From Alisma plantago-aquatica (lineage: Eukaryota > Streptophyta > Magnoliopsida > Alismatales > Alismataceae): DNA of 64,000 bases. A model generated the notes under the pieces. It did no database searches. It saw only the letters and a list, made by a program, of their open reading frames with translations, and was not told the DNA's origin. Location of the stretch: contig OY856410.1 of assembly GCA_963693085.1 (NCBI GenBank), positions 884,887,335-884,951,334 on the forward strand. Direction: 5' to 3'. The translations under genes were made by a program, and so were the position numbers. This document shows positions 55,714-64,000 of this stretch, piece after piece (position 1 is the stretch's first letter; each line of letters opens with the position of its first letter).

Positions 55714-58591
55714 TGTAACGACCCCGCCTCTCGGTAACCCCCAATTAAGGGCGATCGGAAGGTCGAAATCGTTAACCAATTACAGGATCAAAGGTTCAAC
55801 GAATAATCACTTATAATTATGAAATTCTACTAAACTAAACTGAATATTGGCAGAAAAATTTAAACTTGGTTACCTTTGAAAAACTTGGAGATTCTAAGTA
55901 TCCATTGCTTGAATCTACTCTATCTAATCCTCCTGGCACTTTACTTTTTATTTTGCAATGTGTCGGTTTACTGTTTGTTCCTTTAGGATTCATACCTAAA
56001 ATGCCGACAAATAAAAACACGATCAGCACAAAGCTGGTATGTGGGGGATCACAAAATTGGTTCAACTATATTAACAATGTAGGTAACCAATTACCATTAA
56101 ACAATCAAATTATATTTTAAGCAGTACTACTCAATCTCTTCATATCCCTTATCTCTGTAGTGTCCCTGCAGTGGACATGGATATCACCATCATCACTTGG
56201 TGGATCTTCATTATACCCTGCATGATCCTGCCTGACTGGTAGACCAATACCTAGGGTTGAGTTTCATGGCACTTCCCGTAGAAAATCCAATCTCTAACTC
56301 GATATGACTTGATGGACCTACCTCCTTGGTAGCCATTTACTAAGTCATTTACAGACCTGAAGGCCTACCCCATTGGTAGCCTTTTACTAGGTCATCCATC
56401 AAACTACAGAAGGGACTGAGATCTGAGCTAGTAGGCATAACTTATTATGTGATAGTCATATTCACTTTACCGATTGCATGAATTAAAACATCCAACAGTT
56501 TAATTCAGTTCATGATGAAATCATAGACAAAATCCTGGAAAACTACATCGGTTAGTCATAAGCGTAACCACATACCTCCTACTGCAGTTTTAGATATAGA
56601 ATCAAGATTGTTGAAAGAGAATATCCAATTAAGCAAGCAAAGGCACAGAAACCCTAAATAAAAGTACAAATTCACTTTTACTAGTATTTATCCAGTATCA
56701 TTATGTCCCTTAGGGTTTCTATCCAATTTTAAGGTTTTCCTGAAAATTAGGGTTTTACTTTCATTCTCGAGTACTATGAACCCTAATTTACCAAAAACAC
56801 TAAAACCCCTAAATTATCTCCTTTTAACATTCCTAACAGTTTTACAGTTATTGTTGAGCAAATTACTAGAATAACAAGGTTCCCTTTTCTTTAATCTTAA
56901 ATTAGGGTTTTTATGTACATTATCTCCCCTTTAAGACATAAACCCTAATTTTAGGCACATATGCAATTAAAACGGATTAAGATTTCATATTATTAATAAA
57001 CAGGTTAATATCCCTCTACTCAACCTATTAGGTTACAAAGAAACACCTTTTCCATGTAATTAGGGTTTCTAATTAATTTGGAATGCATTTTACTATCCAT
57101 TAAATTACTTTTGCAAAACGAACTGGAATTGGATGCCACAATTATTTTTAACAGATTCCTTGAAATTTTCTACCCAACTTTCATATATAACTTTTCCCTA
57201 TACGAGATTCCTAGTAATTACTAGGATTTTAGCAAGAAAACTCATTTATCTGTAATTTTGGTTAGAGATAGATTTTTACCAAAAAAACTCGGGTGTTAGA
57301 TCAGTGCTCCGATGCGCCCCACGTCGATCTGACGCTCCGCGTCGCAAGCCTCCACTAACTCGGTGGCGCGTCCTACTTCTCGCCCTTAGCCGCTAGATCT
57401 CGATCGAATGCTCGAAGTCGCGAGCGTCCTGACTTATCCGGCCACCGCCAGATCCTGATCCGACACTCCGCGTCGAGTGCTCCCTAAGTTAAGCGCGTCG
57501 CCCTGGGGCCCATTGGATTGTGCCTCGGTCCACGTTGGTCCAAGATCGGAGGGCTGCTGGTCGTCGTCCTCTCCTTCTTCTTCAAAGAATCAGCGGCGGC
57601 GCCGCACGGACCTCCTCTCTGGAGCTAGGGTAATCAGGAGGGAGAGAGGGCTTCGAGGGGTTATAAGTGGCCGGCTGGATGCGTTAGGGTGAGAGAAACC
57701 ACCCGAGGCCTATTTATAGGCTAGGGGAGGGTCTCTTCTAGGGTCCCAGACCTCGCCGCCAACCCTGGTTCTTACCCAATTGGGCGTTTTGGATATACAC
57801 CGCCAAAGATGGCAAAACTGGGGTCAAAGCTCTTCGTCTGGGTCTCCCAAACCTGATGGGACTATCATCCCAAGTGCTCATGCACCAAGGTGAAAGGAAA
57901 ATCGAGGGGAAAAACCTCTGTAGACGCACTACAGTTCTTGTCCCTCTGGGACTCTAGGCAATAGTCGGGTTAGTTGGATCAAAATCCAACGGCTCAGATC
58001 ATCCACGTTCAAACCAAAAAGGGAAAGAATTCCCAATAAAACAAGGAAAATCCTTATTTTAAAGCTAACTTGGAAATTAAATAACTCTCAATCCATAAGT
58101 CCTTTTGGCCTCAAATTTTAAAGGAAAATCATTCTCACGTTTATCTCTCATTGTGAAAAAATTAGGAGTCATTATTCAAATGAAACGAGTCCTTTACTTT
58201 AGTTTCAAGTTATCCTTTAATTAATGGTATTTTCCACCTTTTCTTTATTTCCTTGGCCATTATCTAATTATTCTGAGTTCCTTGAACCCCAAGGAACCCT
58301 TATAACACGAAATTATATTTTTGGAAATTATCTTTTCGCCTTTTTAACCATTCTTTCCTCTTTTCTTATATATTCTATTTTCCCATTGAAATTCTTTATT
58401 AAAAAGGAACTCCTTTTTCATTTTCTTTTTATTATTCTTTCAAATGGGCTTAATGGCCAACAAGGCCCATCAAACAACATGCAAGGCTTTCATTCACGAA
58501 ATTAATCATACAATCAAACATAATTCTTATTTATGTCTTTAATAGAGATTTACAAATCTCATTACATTTATTAGAAAATGAGGTTATAACA
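55714..58591 (-). repeat. Ty3 LTR shared by units 2 and 3 (2,878 bp)
   Basis: Same ends as 47554-50432, one base shorter because of a single-A deletion near 56657 ('ccctaaataaaag' versus 'ccctaaaataaaag'). It is 5' LTR to unit 2 and 3' LTR to unit 3 (PPT at 58592). The two array LTRs resemble each other closely. TATA at 57709-57721. Confidence 0.95.
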
Positions 58592-58604
58592 TCCTCCCCT
58601 CCTT
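58592..58604 (-). other. Polypurine tract, unit 3
   Basis: AAGGAGGGGAGGA on the minus strand against the LTR start, identical to unit 2. Confidence 0.92.
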
Positions 58605-58634
58605 ATAGGAATTTTGCCCTCAAAATTCAAACTA

Positions 58635-61600
58635 TCAAGCAAACAATTCCGGGTATGTTTTCTCCATGTCTTCCTTCAGCTCCCATGTAGCCTCATCCTC
58701 TCCATGGTTCTTCTAAAGAACCTTTACCATCTCTATATTCTTGCATCTGAGTTCTTTCACCTTGGTATCTAGAATCCGCAAAGGTGACTCAGGATAGGTC
58801 AGCTTCCCTTGAAGCTCAATAGGCTCAATGCTCAGCACATGGCTTGGATCTTGCACATATCGCTTTAGGTTAGACACGTGAAACACATCATGCATCATAC
58901 TATACTGAGGGGTTAATGCCAAACGGTATGCAGCTTCACCAATCCGTTCTAACACCTCGAACAGACCCACATATCGGGGACTCAACTTTCCTCTATTCTT
59001 AGCTATAGCTCGGAGCGGTCGGATTTTCAAAAACACATGGTCTCCCACAGTGAAATGCACATCAGTCTGCTTTGCATCAGCATATGACTTTTGTCGATCC
59101 TGGGCTCTCTTTAGCCTTTGCTTGATCAACGCCACTTTATCAGCATACACTTGGAGCTCATCTGACCTCAACGGGGTCCTCTCACCCACATCATCCCAGT
59201 GAAGTGGTGACCGACACAGTCTCCCGTACAAAGCTTCATACGGAGGCATCCCGATACTGGCTTGGTAGCTGTTGTTATAGGCAAACTCTGCTAAAGGTAA
59301 GTATTGCTCCCATGAGCCTCCCCAATCGAGCACACAAGCTCTCAATAGATCCTCTAAGGTCTGGATCGTCCTTTCTGACTGACCATCTGTTTGGGGATGA
59401 TATGTGGTACTAAACTTTAACCTTGTACCCAGTTCCTCTTGAACCTGCTTCCACAACTTGGAAGTAAACTTGGGATCTCTATCAGAAATGATCGATCTTG
59501 GCACGCCTTGCAAACGAACTATCTCTCTAATATACAGCTCAGCTAAGTCTGACACCTTAGCTGTGGTCTTCAAGGCAAGGAAGTGTGCTGACTTGGTAAG
59601 AAGATCTACCACGACCCATATCGCATCATGACCTCTCTTGGTCCGGGGTAGACCCACCACAAAATCCATGGTGATCTGCTCCCACTTCCACTCTGGAATT
59701 TCTATTGACTGTAAAAGTCCGTCGGGTCGCTGGTGTTCAGCCTTCACCATCTGGTAGGTAAGACAACTAGCCACCCATGACGCAATGTCTTTCTTCATTC
59801 TTGGCCACCAGAAGAACCGTTGTAAGTCCTTGTACATCTTAGTAATTCCGGGGTGCACTGTGTATTTGGATCCATGAGCCTCTTGCAGAATACACTCTTT
59901 TATTGGTAAATCTTCTGGTACCCAAATGCGATTCTCAAACCTGATTCCCCCGTCTACCCCCAAGGATAACCGGGTTTGTGGCTTCATCATCAAAACTTTC
60001 ATCTTATCAAGATCTTCACTGGTCAACTGTGCTGCTACGATCTCACTCAACAACTCAGATTGAATCTGAATATTAGCCAACCTAACTCGGTCCTCTAGAA
60101 GTTGCGGAGTCCATTCCACAAGTACCTCCAAACTTTTCCACTGGTTGGACAGAACAGCTGCACACTTAAGCTGCTTCCGACTCAAAGCATCGGCTATGAC
60201 ATTCGCCTTACCAGGATGATAGGCAATGGTGAAGTCGTAATCCTTCATGTACTCCATCCATCGTCGTTGTTGTAGGTTCAGGTCTCTCTGTGTCAGCAGG
60301 TACTTCAAGCTTTTATGGTCAGTGAAGATCTCGAAGGTAGCACCGTACAGGTAGTGTCGCCATATCTTCAAGGCGTGTATGATAGCAGCTAACTCTAGGT
60401 CATGTGTCGGGTAATTCACCTCATTTGTCTTGAGCTGTCGAGAAGAATATGCAACCACATGCCGATCTTGTTCCAACACACAGCCAAGTCCCATTTTGGA
60501 AGCATCGGTGAATATCATGAAACCCTCATTACCAGAAGGCAGAGACAACACAGGAGCGGTAGTCAGCTTCTCCTTCAATTCCTGGAATCGAGCTTCACAT
60601 ACTTCAGACCACACGAACTTCACATCCTTCTGAGTCAACATGGTCAGCGGTAGAGCTGTCTTGGAGAAATCCTTGATGAAGCGTCGGTAGTATCCGGCCA
60701 ACCCCAAGAAGCTGCGAATCTCGGAGGGGTTCTTCGGTGCCGGCCAGTCTCGAACGGCCGATACTTTGGCTGGATCTATGGCGATCGTTCCTCCTGAGAT
60801 GATGTGTCCAAGAAACATGACTCGGTCCAACCAAAACTTACATTTCGAGAAATTTCCGAAAAACTTATGCTTTCTCAGGATATGAAGGACTCTACCCAGG
60901 TGGTCACGGTGTTGGGCTAGGTCATCCGAATACACTAAGATGTCATCTATGAACACTATCACAAAAGAGTCAAGGAAAGGCTGGAACACATTGTTCATGA
61001 GGTTCATAAAGACACTAGGTGCATTGGACAATCCAAACGGCATGACCACAATCTCATAGTGGCCATATCGGGTTTTGAAAGCCGTTTTGGGTATATCCTC
61101 ACTTGTCACTCTCACCTGGTGGTATCCTGACCTCAAATCGATTTTGGAAAAGACTCGAGCTGATTTGAGTTGATCGAACAGGTCATCTATCCTAGGCAAA
61201 GGATACTTGTTCTTGATGGTTGCTTGGTTGATCGTCCGATAGTCAATACACATCCGCAGTGACCCATCCTTCTTTTTCACAAAAAGGACTGGAGCACCCC
61301 AAGGTGATGTACTGGGTCGGATAAACCCCTTATCCAACAACTCTTGCAACTGGGTTTTCAACTCAAGCAACTCTGCAGGGGCCATTCTATAGGGTGCCTT
61401 AGATATAGGGTTAGTCCCAGGAGCTAATTCAATTGAGAAGTCTACCTCCCGCTCAGGGGAATCCCTGGTAGATCATCTGGAAAAACATCGGCATACTCCC
61501 GTACCACCTCTATGTCCTCTAAGGATTGCCCCTTGACCTAGGGTGTGGTGACTATGGCTAAGTAGGCTCGACAACCCTTGGATAGCATCCGTTCAGCTTT

Positions 61601-61682
61601 CAAAGCGGACACATAAAGGCTAGTTGTCACATCTTTCCTTCCTCGAATGGTGAAGTGTGGATAGCCATTTTTCCTAATAAGA
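58635..61682 (-). pseudogene. pol: Ty3 pol, unit 3: 5'-truncated, with private lesions
   Basis: The 890-codon frame 61385-58713 spans RT (FIDD at 145-148 of this frame), RNase H (D294, E331, D356) and integrase (D574, D635, E671). The integrase finger reads CLTYQ, so the second zinc-binding Cys is Tyr. A TAG replaces Trp in the chromodomain at 58713-58715. Upstream, a one-G deletion near 61455 and a TAG at 61538-61540 break the protease-RT connection, and homology ends at 61682. It lacks the TGA found in units 1 and 2 and the shared gag cannot be tested, so it derives from a different copy than those two. Confidence 0.93.
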
Positions 61683-63315
61683 GGTCATAATAATCGGTAG
61701 GATGATCCAATGAAGACATGTTATGTATGAAAATTGATCAAGAGAATGCAAGGAATGCAATAAAAATATCATTAAGGCCTAAATATGCTTATAACTTGAA
61801 AAGGTAAGTAAAGATGCTATCTTTAATAGTTTTAATTAATTTAAAAACCTAATTTGGAAGATTAATGGATCTAATGATGCTCAATGACTATTATGAGTAA
61901 AGTTTATCCTTTTGGAATAAAAAGGGTGGATTAGATCTAATTGGATGATGTTTGTTCATAATTTTCTCAATTAGGGTTCAATGATTATAAAAGTGGATTA
62001 ATGGACTTAAAAACCCTAATTTTAATAACTATGAGGTTTATGGATTTAAATATGGAAATCAATCAAGTAGGCATGAAAATGATGTTCTTGAACTAATTTG
62101 TTAATAAAGATCCTTAATTGAGTAATTAGGGTTTTTATGAGTAGAAAAGAGCTTTTAGGGTTTGTTGACCTAAAAAGGGTAAAATTGGAAAGTGAAACCC
62201 TAAAGAAACCCTAGAATGGAATCCCAAGTCAATAAAAGATGTTTGGATGAGATTATAATAGTTAGATGTTATATATGCTTTACAAAATCAAGTTTCTTGA
62301 TCTATTGCTTGGCTTGATTGATTGGACTTCTTGATTGGATTAGCTACCTTGATTGATTTTGAGACTGCCAAATTAGGTATGTGGTTATGCCTAAGATTAT
62401 CCATTTTAGTTTCACATGGTTTCTTAGAGATTTCCTCACATGGTTGAAATTATATGCTTGCTTGTTTATTTCATTCCATGTAATCTTTAAAGTGACTATA
62501 ATTATCACACTATATATGAACATGACTAGCCCAAATCTAGTCCACCTCTGGATCTATAGAAAGGCCATCTACTTGGATAGGGGAAGGCATATTTTGGTAC
62601 CATCCTGAATAGGGGGTACATGAGAAGACACCCTCCTAGATAGGGGGAGACATGAGAAGTCACCCACCTAGATAGGGGGAGACATGATGAAGTCACCCGC
62701 TTGCATAGGGGGAAACATGATGAAGTCATCCACCTAGATAGGGGGAGACATGATGAAGTCACCCGCCTAGATAGAAGGAGACATGATGAAGTCATCCACA
62801 TGGATAGAGGAAGATAGTGAATATTGCAGTATGAGGCCCTAAGGTGTTAAGACAGAGAGTGGAGAAACCTAGATTGGGTAGTCATTGTAAAAATGTTAAA
62901 TTTGGCTTGTTAAACATTAATTGTTAAATAATGTTGTTGGAATTATTTATGAGATTTTGTTTCCCCACATATCGGTATGACTTGTCATACTGACCGATGT
63001 TTTGATTGTCGGCATTTTTAGGATAATCTTGATGGAAATAAGATATTCAAAGAAATAAGACATTGCAAGCAACTAAATGAAGTAAGTCTGAAGGATATAG
63101 ATAGATGGTATACTTCTCAGTAAATTCGAGAAACCATATTTTGTAAACTTTAGAAAAATATTTTTTTTTAATCCTACACAAAGTTTAGTTAGTTGAGTAA
63201 AATTTATTAATTATTTCCTATTATGTACAAATACATTTGATCCTATTTTTGGGATAATGACTTTAGTTTCTTGGGCTCCCTTAACTAGGGGTTGTCGGGC
63301 AATGGGGTTGTTACA
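61683..63315 (+). repeat. 3' part of a diverged Ty3 LTR
   Basis: Follows the layout of 2300-3864: several AAACCCTAA motifs (61970-62215), 'ggtatgtggttatgcctaagattatcc' (compare 3002-3030), a repeat tract, 'cccccacatatcggtatgac', 'gattgtcggcatttttagga' (compare 3567-3584), 'agacattgcaagcaa', and the end 'cttaactaggggttgtcgggcaatggggttgttaca' (compare 3830-3864). It ends in TTACA but no PBS follows, as expected for a 3' or solo LTR. Its start is missing. Confidence 0.78.
62601..62815. repeat. ~33-bp minisatellite inside LTR relic
   Basis: About seven units of 'cacc(c/t)(g/a)cctagatagggggagacatgatgaagt' with small length variants. The full-length LTR has only two ~45-base 'ggctaccaa...ggtagg' units at the equivalent place (about 3185-3275), so this is a hypervariable part of the LTR family. 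The minus-strand frame reading through it (repeated SCLPLSR) is an artefact. Confidence 0.9.
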
Positions 63316-64000
63316 CTTAGTTGGGAAGACTTGTCCCTTAGTTGGCTGAAAAGATGGTTTCCAAGATTCTAGTTGAGGTGGCCCTTTGCTACATTCCTAC
63401 CATTGATCACAACGTGTAAGTGCTTGACCTTATACTCTATTTGGGCTAATGTAACCCCACTTTCAGCCTAGTCACTATTGATTTCACATGTTGGTTGGTC
63501 GACTAAAATACCCATTCAGCAAAGAAATATCTAAAGTGGACCTATATACAACATATAACCATTTAACTCCTATATAAGACCATGTGTCTATCCGAAGCCT
63601 AATATGAACATTGTTCCACAAAATGAAAATCACAAATGACTAGAGAAGAAGATGATTAGACGTGACTTAAAAATGTTTGGTGGATTCCAGATAAGAATGT
63701 TATGCCTAATTGATTGATCTAGAAATTGGATCTGAGTATGTTTTTAGTTATTCATCATGTAGTCTCTTCTTTCTCTACTCAAAGTCATTGTGGTAAAAAC
63801 CCTCCATGATTCCTAATAGAAACCTGAGTTCTTGTAATTGATCCTTATTTTCCATATTTTGATATAGATTGAGGTTGGGTGGATTTGGTGGAAGGAAATC
63901 CACTTTGTTAGAGATTTGGAGCTAAGGCTTGAATCTCCATGTTCTTCCACTATAAAAACTTGATCATTTACATTTCAGTGGTCTAATTCCTTTTTTAGAG
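63316..64000. other. Unassigned DNA
   Basis: No coding frame, transposon end or repeat recognised. A PBS does not follow the LTR end at 63315, so this is likely the DNA into which the LTR relic inserted. Confidence 0.5.

Larger units (their letters stand above)
42693..61682 (-). mobile_element. Tandem Ty3/gypsy array sharing LTRs, minus strand
   Basis: Order along the plus coordinates: partial internal region (unit 1, 42693-47553), LTR (47554-50432), complete internal region (unit 2, 50433-55713), LTR (55714-58591), partial internal region (unit 3, 58592-61682). Corresponding points in units 1 and 2 are 8,160 bp apart (gag start 47094/55254, pol start 45675/53835, LTR edge 47554/55714), exactly one LTR plus one interior. 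No target-site duplications separate the units. Both outer edges are truncated inside pol. Confidence 0.95.

Noticed and set aside
62526..62801. 91-codon repetitive minus-strand protein (SCLPLSR repeats)
   Set aside because: Simply the translation of the ~33-bp minisatellite.

Overview
This window looks like heterochromatic or intergenic DNA from a flowering plant with a large, repeat-rich genome. I found no convincing host gene. Almost everything I can identify is an LTR retrotransposon or a fragment of one: Ty3/gypsy chromovirus (Tekay/Del-like), Ty1/copia (Angela/BARE-like and an older Ale/Retrofit-like element), and a non-coding LARD-like element. The plant assignment rests on the chromodomain-bearing Ty3 pol, the initiator-tRNA-Met-type primer sites, the multi-kilobase LTRs and the telo-box-rich leaders. 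I cannot name a species.

Layout. 1-985 is a remnant of a copia 5' leader, similar to the leader at about 31.3-31.8 kb. A Ty3 element (A, + strand) starts inside it: LTR 986-3864, PBS, intact gag 4324-5679, then truncation a few codons past the protease motif at 5847. 5848-11535 is low-complexity, mostly unrecognised DNA: a diverged ~1.1-kb-spaced duplication, an (AT)n tract and a ~420-bp satellite-like array at 9245-11095. 11536-19890 is an old minus-strand copia element with two 271-bp LTRs, split by a ~2.6-kb Ty3-type solo LTR (13640-16221). 20940-21948 is the 5' part of a diverged Ty3 LTR (+). It is followed by a minus-strand copia 3' LTR (21949-22656). 23181-40296 is a minus-strand LARD-like element with no coding capacity: 3' LTR 23181-25940, ~2.2-kb non-coding interior, 5' LTR 28142-40296. 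A 9.3-kb Angela-like copia element (28373-37666, TSD CCATG) sits inside the 5' LTR and is itself defective. 40297-42692 is a fragment of a second, minus-strand Angela-like element.

42693-61682 is the most striking part: a minus-strand head-to-tail Ty3 array in which neighbouring units share LTRs, internal(partial)-LTR-internal(complete)-LTR-internal(partial), with a spacing of 8,160 bp. Units 1 and 2 share three defects: a 7-G gag frameshift, an in-frame TGA in the integrase zinc finger, and a variant PBS. The array therefore looks like duplication or LTR-LTR recombination of an already broken element, not serial insertion. 61683-63315 is the 3' part of a diverged Ty3 LTR carrying a ~33-bp minisatellite. 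It may be the other half of the LTR that starts at 20940, in which case about 40 kb of nested insertions lie inside one ancient LTR. 63316-64000 is unrecognised.

No element here has a complete intact gag-pol. Two of the junctions (23149-23180 and 42666-42692) carry short copies of nearby sequence that look like templated filler left by end-joining repair. All calls are from reading the sequence and known family motifs; no alignment or database search was run.
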